A stretch of DNA of 39,855 nt, from NCBI GenBank assembly GCA_023409975.1, contig JAEYQO010000122.1:1-39855 (forward strand), in the 5' to 3' direction. The position numbers and the translations under genes were made by a program. Source of the stretch: Bacteroidota bacterium (GTDB taxonomy: Bacteria > Bacteroidota > Bacteroidia > Chitinophagales > Chitinophagaceae). Positions 7,151 through 14,265 of this stretch are shown one piece after another. Numbering within the stretch: position 1 is the first letter of the stretch; the number at the start of each line of letters is the position of its first letter. The notes under the pieces were generated by a model. The model did not search any database, had not been told where the DNA came from, and saw nothing but the letters and a program-made list of their open reading frames with translations.

Positions 7151-9004
7151 ATGGATAAAAACATGATTCATATAGATGATCTGGTGCGGCAGCGGCTGAA
7201 CGGTGAGGAGCAAGAGCGTCCGGGCGCCTGGCTGAACATGCGGGATCTGCTCGATCAGAAAATGCCGGTGACATCATCAAACCCTGGTGGTCACTGGCGG
7301 AGGATCTTCGGTTTGGGGTTGGGAGTTGCAGTGCTTGCAACGCTTTCAATTGGTGGGTATCAGATGGCCAATTCTTTCAGAGACGATGCCGGAGCGGAAG
7401 TTGTAAAGAACAACGGTAGTGGACTTCTCGTAGAGTCGAAAGCTGAGAGATATCCTGACCAGACAGAAACAAACTTAAACACTGCTGGGACTAGAGGAAT
7501 TTCAACCAATGTTGAAACAGACCGTGATGCCGTTTCTGCTAAAACGCAGGACAAGAATTCCAACGTCAGAATCACTCCTCCGACGCAAACAGCCGGCGTT
7601 CATACGAATACCGGGAATTTTTCTGATGGCGTCACTGATAGGTCGGCAAAAAGAATTCAGCAAGCTGAAGCTGTAGCCTTTGAAAAACCATCTGATAAAA
7701 AAGAACTCAACAACACCCCATCGGTTAAAGATCAGAATCAAAACCTGGCAATAGCCTCAGAAAGAGATGCTGGATCAGTAGATCATCCAGCTACCAAAAT
7801 TGTCCCCAGGAAAGATCTGTCAGCGATTGCCGCCGAAAAATCGAAGAATGCTGTTCAGGAACAAGCACCTCTTGCTTCGGTTGCAGACCTGAAGAGGGAA
7901 GGAATCGATGGTATCCCGGGTCTCCGGAATAACGATATACCATCGATGAAAGAGACGAAACCAGTGGAGGCAGATATCCCGGGCATTGCACATCATACAG
8001 AAGAGAAGCCAGCCCCTGTAAACCCGATGGTGCCACCGAAGGATACCATTGAAAAACTGAATGTGGTCCAGCGCTATATAGTGGATCCATTTACGCTCAG
8101 CAGCCGGGTTGTTTTTGATACCGTTGCTACAAATAAGATAGCTGTAGACAACACCTATATTTCAAAGGTGATTGACAGTGAGGTTAAAAACGATGCTTCG
8201 GCGATGACTAAAGCTGATGCAGCGGATGAATCCCACACGATGATGCCATTGTCTTCATTGAAGGTAAAGAGCACCAGAACCAATAAGTGGAATACGCGCA
8301 GTTTTGACGAAGTGATGAGGGATATGAAGTTCAATCTTTCTCAGACCAGGTTTTATACTGGCGTGTCAGCGGGTGGAAATTCATATATGTTTGGTGCTAA
8401 TAGTTTTAGTGGATTTCAGATTGGACTATTCGGACTCTTCACATTTGGGGAGAACCTGAGTGCGATGGCAGAGCTCAAGTACATGCATCGATTCAATGGA
8501 GGAGCTACGTTGAAAGACAATTATTTTGATATACGCGAGATTTCCGGACAGGGATTTGTGCAAGGTGAGGTAGAACACTTTTTCAAGTTCTCTGCGTTGC
8601 AGAGTATTGAAATGCCACTGGCGATCAGGTATGCGCTCGGAAGGCTGAATGTATTTGCCGGGATGAATATCGCCTACAATTTTGGTATAAATCCAGAAGA
8701 GGTGATGAACAAGCCTGGTCAGGAGGAATACTTTGAAGTGACCACACCCAACTGGACCGACACCAAACCCAGGATCAGCTACCGTGATTTTGGTTCGAGG
8801 GTGAGTCTGGGAGGCCTTGCAGGGATCAGCTATGAGCTTACACCTTCTGTTCAGTTAGATCTCAGAGCTACCAGAAATGTTTGGGATAACTCATTTGGAA
8901 TTGGCGCAGCTCAAGTTTCACGGGAGCTATACAGAAGTCCTTCTTTCCAATTTTCACTGTTTTACCGTTTTAGTCAGCGTAATAAGATACCTAAGGCCCG
9001 ATAG
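7151..9004 (+). CDS. Predicted anti-sigma / outer-membrane beta-barrel fusion protein
   Basis: 617 residues in three parts. Residues 1-50 are a short cytosolic segment (VRQRLNGEE, PGAWLNMRDLLDQ). A single membrane helix lies at about 51-70 (FGLGLGVAVLATLSIGGY). A long low-complexity polar linker rich in Ala, Lys, Asn, Pro and Thr spans about 76-385. The last 225 residues look like an outer-membrane beta-barrel, with alternating amphipathic strands (FYTGVSAGG, GFQIGLFGLFTFG, LNVFAGMNIAYNFGI, SFQFSLFYRFSQ). It follows an ECF sigma factor by 11 bp, so I infer that the cytosolic part binds that sigma factor. If both membrane predictions hold, the chain would cross the whole envelope. Alternatively the N-terminal helix is only an export signal. 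Confidence 0.75.
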   Translation: MDKNMIHIDDLVRQRLNGEEQERPGAWLNMRDLLDQKMPVTSSNPGGHWRRIFGLGLGVAVLATLSIGGYQMANSFRDDAGAEVVKNNGSGLLVESKAERYPDQTETNLNTAGTRGISTNVETDRDAVSAKTQDKNSNVRITPPTQTAGVHTNTGNFSDGVTDRSAKRIQQAEAVAFEKPSDKKELNNTPSVKDQNQNLAIASERDAGSVDHPATKIVPRKDLSAIAAEKSKNAVQEQAPLASVADLKREGIDGIPGLRNNDIPSMKETKPVEADIPGIAHHTEEKPAPVNPMVPPKDTIEKLNVVQRYIVDPFTLSSRVVFDTVATNKIAVDNTYISKVIDSEVKNDASAMTKADAADESHTMMPLSSLKVKSTRTNKWNTRSFDEVMRDMKFNLSQTRFYTGVSAGGNSYMFGANSFSGFQIGLFGLFTFGENLSAMAELKYMHRFNGGATLKDNYFDIREISGQGFVQGEVEHFFKFSALQSIEMPLAIRYALGRLNVFAGMNIAYNFGINPEEVMNKPGQEEYFEVTTPNWTDTKPRISYRDFGSRVSLGGLAGISYELTPSVQLDLRATRNVWDNSFGIGAAQVSRELYRSPSFQFSLFYRFSQRNKIPKAR

Positions 9005-9032
9005 AGGACGAATTAATATTAACCTTAAAAAG

Positions 9033-9060
9033 AACCGCCTCATTTTTGGGGCGGTTTATT
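9033..9060 (+). terminator. Terminator after the sigma/beta-barrel operon
   Basis: AACCGCCTC (9033-9041) pairs with GGGGCGGTT (9048-9056) around ATTTTT and is followed by TATTATT. It separates the sigma operon from the ribosomal block. Confidence 0.75.
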
Positions 9061-9142
9061 ATTGTGACAGAGGTGCTGAAGCACTAAGGTGGTTTTCAGC
9101 AAAAAATACCCTGGATTTGCAGAGAAATAAAAAAAAATGCTT

Positions 9143-9150
9143 TACCTTTG
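9143..9150 (+). promoter_or_regulatory. -7 box of the infA operon promoter
   Basis: TACCTTTG lies 14 bp before the infA ATG. A TTTG at 9116-9119 could be the -33 element, although the 23-bp spacing is at the long end. With the terminator just upstream it shows that the ribosomal block starts its own transcript here. Confidence 0.65.
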
Positions 9151-9164
9151 CAGTCCTTTTAAAT

Positions 9165-9383
9165 ATGGCTAAGCAGTCCTTAATCAAGCAAGATGGAGTA
9201 ATTGTCGAAGCTTTGTCTAACGCAATGTTTCGTGTCAGGTTGGAAAATGGTCACGAAATACTGGCGACAATCTCCGGAAAAATGCGAATGCACTATATCC
9301 GGATCCTTCCAGGCGACAAGGTCGGAGTTGAGATGAGTCCATATGATTTAAGTCGGGGTCGTATTATTTATAGATATAAATAA
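9165..9383 (+). CDS. infA: Translation initiation factor IF-1
   Basis: 72 residues, exactly the usual length, and a single S1/OB fold: GVIVEALSNAMFRVRLENGH, KMRMHYIRILPGDKV, and the C-terminal SPYDLSRGRIIYRYK. IF-1 occupies the ribosomal A site during initiation and aids IF-2 and IF-3. The frame is open upstream to 8877, but the extension overlaps the preceding gene and terminator and has no family match. The ATG at 9165, 14 bp after the -7 box, is the correct start. It leads the block infA-rpmJ-rpsM-rpsK-rpsD; secY, which usually lies upstream, is missing. Confidence 0.97.
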   Translation: MAKQSLIKQDGVIVEALSNAMFRVRLENGHEILATISGKMRMHYIRILPGDKVGVEMSPYDLSRGRIIYRYK

Positions 9384-9406
9384 CAACAATAAAATAGCCA
9401 CCAGTC

Positions 9407-9523
9407 ATGAAGGTTAGAGCCGCAATTAAGAAACGTAGTGCCGATTGTAAGATCGTGCGCCGCAAAGGAAAGCTTTACATTATTAACAAGAAGAATCCCC
9501 GTTTTAAGCAACGTCAGGGATAG
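9407..9523 (+). CDS. rpmJ: 50S ribosomal protein L36
   Basis: 38 residues: MKVRAAIKKRSADCKIVRRK followed by GKLYIINKKNPRFKQRQG. The family pattern is clear, with the basic core, the KIVRRKG segment and the RFKQRQG tail. The zinc-binding type has four ligands CxxC...C...H; this one keeps a single cysteine (C14), so it is the zinc-free version. It lies 23 bp after infA, as in most bacteria. Confidence 0.96.
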   Translation: MKVRAAIKKRSADCKIVRRKGKLYIINKKNPRFKQRQG

Positions 9524-9534
9524 GTTCATTTACG

Positions 9535-9556
9535 GGAGGTGAAATCTCCTGAGATT
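9535..9556 (+). other. Small alternative hairpins in the rpmJ-rpsM spacer
   Basis: GGAG (9535-9538) can pair with CTCC (9546-9549), while AATCT (9543-9547) can pair with AGATT (9552-9556). The two share bases and exclude each other. The stems are short, so this is only a candidate regulatory structure. Confidence 0.3.
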
Positions 9557-9582
9557 GATAAGATAAAAACTAAACAAACAAT

Positions 9583-9963
9583 ATGGCTCGTATAGCTGGT
9601 ATTGATCTTCCTAAGAACAAACGTGGTGAGATAGCGCTCACCTACATTTATGGTATTGGGTTAAGCACTTCTCAATACATCCTTTCAAAAGCTGGAATCG
9701 ACTTCAATAAGAAGGCTGCTGAATGGGATGATGAGGAGCTAACTGCTATCCGTAATATCATTACCAATGAGTTCAAAGTTGAAGGTCAGCTACGTTCTGA
9801 AGTGCAAATGAACATTAAGCGCCTGATGGATATTGCCTGTTACAGAGGTCTGCGTCACCGTAAGGGTCTTCCCCTTCGTGGACAGCGCACCCGCACTAAC
9901 AGCCGTACCCGTAAAGGTAAGCGTAAGACAGTTGCAGGTAAGAAGAAAGCACCTAAGAAGTAA
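9583..9963 (+). CDS. rpsM: 30S ribosomal protein S13
   Basis: 126 residues, the normal length. It opens with MARIAGIDLPKNKRGEIALT and has the helix-two-turn-helix motif near YIYGIGLSTSQYIL. The C-terminal tail CYRGLRHRKGLPLRGQRTRTN followed by a Lys-rich end contacts the P-site tRNA and the head of the small subunit. It is transcribed with infA-rpmJ and followed by rpsK after a 96-bp spacer that contains a 9-bp inverted repeat. Confidence 0.97.
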   Translation: MARIAGIDLPKNKRGEIALTYIYGIGLSTSQYILSKAGIDFNKKAAEWDDEELTAIRNIITNEFKVEGQLRSEVQMNIKRLMDIACYRGLRHRKGLPLRGQRTRTNSRTRKGKRKTVAGKKKAPKK

Positions 9964-9967
9964 TAAT

Positions 9968-10012
9968 CAGGTTACTGCCGGATCCGTTAGGTGTTCGGGG
10001 AGGAGTAACCTG
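9968..10012 (+). promoter_or_regulatory. Stem-loop in the rpsM-rpsK spacer
   Basis: CAGGTTACT (9968-9976) and AGTAACCTG (10004-10012) are a perfect 9-bp inverted repeat enclosing 27 bases that include CCGGATCCG and TTCGGGG. There is no U-tract, so it is not a terminator. Its place between two ribosomal protein genes suggests mRNA processing or autoregulation; this is inference. Confidence 0.5.
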
Positions 10013-10059
10013 GTCCTGGAAAACGGGATAGATTTTTTGACTACCTTATTTAAAACAAA

Positions 10060-10467
10060 ATGGCAAAAGGACAAGCTGGTAAATCCGGCAAAACAGCAGC
10101 TAAGAAACGCATCGTAAAGGTTGATCCACAAGGTGATGCCCATATAAATGCTGCATTTAACAACATCATCATTTCTCTGACTAATAAAAGCGGTCAGGTG
10201 ATTTCCTGGTCTTCTGCTGGTAAGATGGGCTTCCGTGGCTCTAAGAAGAACACACCTTATGCAGCACAGATGGCAGCGCAGGATTGCGGTAAAGTAGCAC
10301 TTGATGCTGGTCTGAAGAAGATTGATGTATATGTAAAAGGACCTGGTTCCGGTCGTGAAGGTGCGATCCGTGCCCTTTCGCAGGTGGGATTGGAAGTTAC
10401 CTCTATCAAAGACGTAACACCTTTACCACATAACGGATGTCGTCCTCCCAAAAAGAGAAGAGTTTAA
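10060..10467 (+). CDS. rpsK: 30S ribosomal protein S11
   Basis: 135 residues including the S11 signatures HINAAFNNIIISLTNKSGQ, SWSSAGKMGFRGSKKNTPYA, VYVKGPGSGREGAIRAL and the C-terminal DVTPLPHNGCRPPKKRRV. S11 lines the platform near the mRNA exit. The first 20 residues are the variable lysine- and alanine-rich tail. A 101-bp spacer with inverted repeats leads to rpsD. Confidence 0.97.
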   Translation: MAKGQAGKSGKTAAKKRIVKVDPQGDAHINAAFNNIIISLTNKSGQVISWSSAGKMGFRGSKKNTPYAAQMAAQDCGKVALDAGLKKIDVYVKGPGSGREGAIRALSQVGLEVTSIKDVTPLPHNGCRPPKKRRV

Positions 10468-10489
10468 TTTAATTATATTTCTAACAAGT

Positions 10490-10550
10490 CCACATCCTTT
10501 GTTGTGGCGGATTACCGGATCGGCTTTAGATTTTTAAATGAGCCGGTGAT
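10490..10550 (+). promoter_or_regulatory. Inverted repeats in the rpsK-rpsD spacer
   Basis: A first hairpin can form between CCACA (10490-10494) and TGTGG (10503-10507). A second can form between ATTACCGG (10511-10518) and CCGGTGAT (10543-10550) with one G-U pair. An alternative pairing of CGGCT (10521-10525) with AGCCG (10541-10545) would compete with the second. The structure ends 18 bases before the rpsD ATG, a place where S4 could bind and repress; unproven. Confidence 0.4.
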
Positions 10551-10568
10551 TCAAATTAAAAATCAGAT

Positions 10569-11174
10569 ATGGCACGTTATACCGGACCAAAGAACAGAAT
10601 CTGCCGCATATTCGGCGAACCAATCCTGGGTTCAGGAAAGAACCTTCAGAAGAACAGCAACCCTCCTGGGATGCATGGTAATTCCAAGAAACGTAAAACT
10701 CAATCTGAGTATGCGATTCAGTTGAAGGAAAAGCAGAAAGCAAAATATACATATGGTGTTCTTGAGAAGCAATTCCGTAATACTTATGTAGAAGCTTCCC
10801 GTTTGAAAGGTGCAACTGGTGAGAACCTGATCAAACTGCTTGAGTCTCGTTTGGACAATACTGTATATCGTATGGGTATCTCTCCTACGCGTCCTGCAGC
10901 ACGCCAGTTAGTTTCTCACAAGCACGTCATGGTGAATGGTGATATCGTAAACATTCCCTCCTACAGGTGTAAGCCGGGTGATATCATCGAGCTGAAGCCC
11001 AAGAGCAAGGTGAATACTACAGTTATCAGCATGGTTCGTTCTAAGAACCCTAAAATTAACTGGGTTGATTTCAATGAAAAGGACCTGAAGGGAACTTATA
11101 TTGCGCACCCAGAACGTGAAAGTGTTCCGGAAAATATTAAGGAACAGTTGATCGTTGAGCTTTACTCGAAATAA
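10569..11174 (+). CDS. rpsD: 30S ribosomal protein S4
   Basis: 201 residues, typical length. The N-terminal MARYTGPKNRICRIFGEPI lacks the zinc-binding cysteine set. The central S4 RNA-binding domain is clear: RLDNTVYRMGISPTRPAARQ, VSHKHVMVNGDIVNIPSYRC and KPGDIIELK. S4 nucleates 16S rRNA folding and in E. coli represses the alpha operon. Here it is the last gene of the block: a strong terminator follows within 30 bp, so rpoA and rplQ, which normally come next, must lie elsewhere. Confidence 0.97.
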   Translation: MARYTGPKNRICRIFGEPILGSGKNLQKNSNPPGMHGNSKKRKTQSEYAIQLKEKQKAKYTYGVLEKQFRNTYVEASRLKGATGENLIKLLESRLDNTVYRMGISPTRPAARQLVSHKHVMVNGDIVNIPSYRCKPGDIIELKPKSKVNTTVISMVRSKNPKINWVDFNEKDLKGTYIAHPERESVPENIKEQLIVELYSK

Positions 11175-11200
11175 TAAGAACGCGTTTTTGTGTTTTGGTG

Positions 11201-11231
11201 GAGGCTGCATTTGCAGCCTCTTCTTTTTTTT
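11201..11231 (+). terminator. Terminator closing the infA-rpsD operon
   Basis: GAGGCTGCA (11201-11209) and TGCAGCCTC (11212-11220) form a perfect 9-bp stem followed by TTCTTTTTTTT. This is a textbook intrinsic terminator. Confidence 0.9.
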
Positions 11232-11406
11232 ATACGTCCAACGACATGTGATGTTGTTCTTACCTATTTGATACTGTGCATTTTACAGAAGACAATTACC
11301 AGCGTTATATTCATTTATTCGTCATTATATGTATGCGGGTTTTGCGGTTTTTGTAAACCTGGCATGTTTTTTCTTACGTTCATATTATCAGTTAAAATCT
11401 TTTTTT

Positions 11407-11841
11407 ATGAACCTGCGCGTATTGATGATTGGAAATGACCCGGGTTACCTGGCTGCAGATGTGTCAGTATTAAGACAACGCGGGTTCAGAGTGTACACCT
11501 CAGTCAATCCTGAGATCACAGAAGAACTTGTAGACGAAGTGAAGCCTGACGTGATATTTATCAACTGGCAGCAGCCAGTAAAGGAGAGTACAGATCTTTA
11601 TCATGAGGTGCTTGATAATATCCGGTTTGTTTGTATTCCAGTCGTATATACGTTAGCGGAAGATGATGTTTACCTTGTGAACCGCAAGCGAACAGCGATA
11701 CGGGAGAAGCGTAATGACATTTGTGACAATATAGTTGATGCTATAAAGACCGCACTAAGTACTCCATCAGTTTCAGGCAGGAAGAGAGTCAGGCTTAGTT
11801 CTGGAGGATTTAATGATTTGCCGATAGCACACCGTGCCTGA
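11407..11841 (+). CDS. Stand-alone degenerate receiver (CheY-like) protein
   Basis: 144 residues with the fold pattern of a response-regulator receiver: beta1 NLRVLMIGNDPGYLA, beta3 PDVIFINWQQP, beta4 VCIPVVYTLAEDDVY. There is no output domain, only a basic tail after about residue 118. The phospho-acceptor aspartate of beta3 is replaced by asparagine (N53), and the acidic pair of loop 1 is replaced by Gly-Asn (G9-N10, then D11). It is therefore unlikely to be phosphorylated in the usual way. The frame is open to 11329, but I chose the ATG at 11407 because the upstream part is hydrophobic and unlike a receiver. No histidine kinase is nearby. The gene sits between two terminators, so it is monocistronic. 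Confidence 0.65.
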   Translation: MNLRVLMIGNDPGYLAADVSVLRQRGFRVYTSVNPEITEELVDEVKPDVIFINWQQPVKESTDLYHEVLDNIRFVCIPVVYTLAEDDVYLVNRKRTAIREKRNDICDNIVDAIKTALSTPSVSGRKRVRLSSGGFNDLPIAHRA

Positions 11842-11865
11842 CTAACATTCTTTACGTTATTTTGT

Positions 11866-11889
11866 GGGCTCTGAAAGAGCCCCTTTTTT
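11866..11889 (+). terminator. Terminator directly abutting the UbiD-type gene
   Basis: GGGCTC (11866-11871) and GAGCCC (11877-11882) form a stem with loop TGAAA, followed by a U-tract that ends at the base before the next ATG. It terminates the receiver gene, and there is no room for a separate leader of the next gene. Confidence 0.8.
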
Positions 11890-13731
11890 ATGCCTTATAC
11901 TTCTCTTCAAGACTGTATTAATGACTTAGAAGCTCATGGCCATTTAATCAGGATCAAAGAGGAAATTGATCCTAATCTTGAGATGGCTGCGGTTCACCTC
12001 AGCGTTTACCAGAAGGGTGGACCGGCGTTACTTTTTGAGCGGGTGAAAGGCTCCAGATTTCAGGCGGCTTCAAATATTTTCGGCACTCTTGAAAGAAGCA
12101 AGTTTATATTCAGAAATACCCTGCAGGCCGTTCAGCAAGCTGTCCGGCTTAAAAACGATCCAATGTCTGTTTTGAAAAGTCCATTCAAAAACCTTTCATC
12201 GGGAATGGCGATGGTGAAAGCGTTACCAAGACGAATAAGCAGAGGTGATTTCGAGGAGATTCGCGTATCTGATCTACCGTTGATCAAGCATTGGCCAAAA
12301 GACGGTGGCGCTTTTATAACCCTTCCTCAGGTTTTCTCTGAAGATCCGGATCGTAAGGGTCTGATGCATGCCAACCTTGGTATGTACCGAATCCAGTTAG
12401 ATGGTAATCAATATGTGAAGGATCATGAAATCGGATTGCATTATCAGATACACAGGGGTATAGGAGTTCATCAGTCGAAGGCGGTAGCCAGGAACCAGCC
12501 ATTGAAGGTAAGTGTTTTCGTTGGAGGACCGCCGGCTCACACATTGGCAGCCGTCATGCCATTACCGGAAGGATTGAGCGAACTTACATTTGCGGGACTA
12601 CTGGCGGGGAGGAGATTCAGGTATTACTATGAACAGGGATACTGCATTAGTGCAGATGCTGATTTTGTAATTACGGGTGAAATCTATCCCCATGAGGTAA
12701 AACCAGAGGGACCCTTTGGTGATCATCTTGGATATTACAGTCTGACGCACGACTTTCCCGTGATGAGAGTCAATAAAGTGTATGCAAAACGAGGTGCTAT
12801 CTGGCCATTTACTGTAGTAGGGCGTCCACCTCAGGAGGATACCAGTTTTGGGCTTTTGATACATGAACTGACCGGAGAAGCCATACCAAACGAAATCCCA
12901 GGTTTGAAGGAAGTGAATGCTGTCGATGCAGCAGGCGTGCACCCACTACTCCTGGCTATTGGTCAGGAAAGATATACACCATATTCCCAGGAAAAGCGCC
13001 CGGCAGAGTTATTGACCATCGCCAATAGAGTGCTGGGTACCGGGCAACTCAGCTTAGCCAAATATCTATTTATCTGTTCTGAGGAAAAGGGGATGAGACT
13101 TTCTACCCATCGTATTGAGGAGTTTTTCAGGTTTATACTAGAACGGTTTGATCCAAGAGTTGACCTGCATTTTCAGACTCAGACGACTATCGATACTCTG
13201 GACTATTCGGGACAGGGGCTCAACAAGGGAAGTAAATTGATCGTAGCTGCCTGCGGAGACGCCAGGCGTCAATTGGATAAAGAAATCCCTGCTGAAATTC
13301 TTCAGAAGTTTGAATCGTGGCGGCCCAGGCTAGTAATGCCAGGGGTTATTGCTATACAAACAAGTCCCTTCGAATCGTATGAAAAGGCAGAAATAGAGAT
13401 GGAAACGGTAATTCAAAGACTAGAGGAACGGGCTGACGATTTAAGAGGAGTACCATTAATCGTGCTTTGTGATGACAGTTCTTTTGTGAGTGCCACGCTT
13501 AATAATTTTCTCTGGGTAGCTTTTACAAGAAGTAATCCTTCACATGATATTTATGGTGTAGGGGCAAGCTATAGGTTCAAACATTGGGGGTGTACCGGTC
13601 CGCTGATTATTGATGCGCGAATAAAGCCACACCATGCACCACCATTAGAATCAGATGCAACCATAGAACGGTCAGTTGAGCGCTTTTTCAGGAAAGGGGG
13701 AAGTTTATATGGAGTTTTACCTGGTTATTAA
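11890..13731 (+). CDS. UbiD family (prenylated-FMN) decarboxylase
   Basis: 613 residues, within the range of UbiD-type (de)carboxylases, which use prenylated FMN and Mn2+/K+ on aromatic or unsaturated acids. The N-terminus (YTSLQDCINDLEAHGHLIRI) and the motif EGPFGDHLGYY (E273 to about 283) are typical. Further conserved pieces are IWPFTVVGRPPQEDTSFG and the C-terminal WGCTGPLIIDARIKPHHAPP. In many Bacteroidota a UbiD-like enzyme serves menaquinone synthesis by the futalosine route; others act on phenolic acids. No ubiX-like prenyltransferase gene is in the window, so the substrate stays open. The ATG lies directly after a terminator's U-tract. Confidence 0.88.
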   Translation: MPYTSLQDCINDLEAHGHLIRIKEEIDPNLEMAAVHLSVYQKGGPALLFERVKGSRFQAASNIFGTLERSKFIFRNTLQAVQQAVRLKNDPMSVLKSPFKNLSSGMAMVKALPRRISRGDFEEIRVSDLPLIKHWPKDGGAFITLPQVFSEDPDRKGLMHANLGMYRIQLDGNQYVKDHEIGLHYQIHRGIGVHQSKAVARNQPLKVSVFVGGPPAHTLAAVMPLPEGLSELTFAGLLAGRRFRYYYEQGYCISADADFVITGEIYPHEVKPEGPFGDHLGYYSLTHDFPVMRVNKVYAKRGAIWPFTVVGRPPQEDTSFGLLIHELTGEAIPNEIPGLKEVNAVDAAGVHPLLLAIGQERYTPYSQEKRPAELLTIANRVLGTGQLSLAKYLFICSEEKGMRLSTHRIEEFFRFILERFDPRVDLHFQTQTTIDTLDYSGQGLNKGSKLIVAACGDARRQLDKEIPAEILQKFESWRPRLVMPGVIAIQTSPFESYEKAEIEMETVIQRLEERADDLRGVPLIVLCDDSSFVSATLNNFLWVAFTRSNPSHDIYGVGASYRFKHWGCTGPLIIDARIKPHHAPPLESDATIERSVERFFRKGGSLYGVLPGY

Positions 13732-13742
13732 AAGCTGAAAAA

Positions 13743-14150
13743 TCAGGATTTGTCAATTGAGTATCGTCCTGGGCCGATGAAGAGCATTCCCAGAAAGACA
13801 AAAGCTAGTTCGATAGAGTGAGAAGCACGGATTACGGGATCTCCATTAGAAAAATGGTTGACGGCAGCTACAACCATTGTGCAGAAAAGGAAAAAACATA
13901 CGGGGCGGAAAAACAGTCCGAGAAGAAATAGCAGGCCTCCTAATGTTTCGATAAGACCTGCTGCAAGTCCCCAATAGAGATGATAGTCCTCCAGGCCGAA
14001 ATTAGCTACGGCGGAACCGACCTTCTCCCATTTCTCAGGGCCTCCCGTAAGTTTTGGGAAACCATGTAGAATCATCATTGCACCCACACCGAGTCGCAGC
14101 ACAAAAAGACCAAAGCCAGTAAATTTCGAAAGACTGGAAAAAAGAGCCAT
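13743..14150 (-). CDS. DoxX family membrane protein
   Basis: 135 residues with four membrane helices. The first carries the family pattern LRLGVGAMMILHGFPKLTGG (glycine-rich helix followed by HG.PKL). Later helices hold GLIETLGGLLFLLGLFFRP and the charged loop VNHFSNGDPVIRASHSIELA. DoxX-like proteins are quinone- or thiosulfate-related membrane proteins of mostly unknown function. The frame is open seven codons further to a TTG, but the ATG at 14150 fits the helix start better. It converges with the UbiD-type gene, leaving 11 bp between the stops. Confidence 0.85.
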   Translation of the reverse strand: MALFSSLSKFTGFGLFVLRLGVGAMMILHGFPKLTGGPEKWEKVGSAVANFGLEDYHLYWGLAAGLIETLGGLLFLLGLFFRPVCFFLFCTMVVAAVNHFSNGDPVIRASHSIELAFVFLGMLFIGPGRYSIDKS

Positions 14151-14213
14151 AGAGATTGATTCGATCAGCAAAATAGAAACTCGAATTGAATTTTCGAATG
14201 ACTAACTAAAATA

Positions 14214-14240
14214 AAACAGGCTGCCAGCGGCAGCCTGTTT
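14214..14240 (-). terminator. Terminator of the T9SS cargo gene
   Basis: AAACAGGCTGCC and GGCAGCCTGTTT form a perfect 12-bp inverted repeat with a three-base loop. On the minus strand it is followed by TTATTTTAG, which suits termination of the gene that ends at 14266. Confidence 0.85.
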
Positions 14241-14265
14241 CTAGAAAGTTAGGGTACTATCTTCA

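Noticed and set aside
8877..9164. N-terminal extension of IF-1
   Set aside because: IF-1 is 72 residues; the extension overlaps the previous gene, its terminator and the infA promoter.
11190..11438. 82-residue ORF after rpsD
   Set aside because: It crosses the rpsD terminator and overlaps the receiver gene; its hydrophobic sequence comes from AT-rich intergenic DNA.
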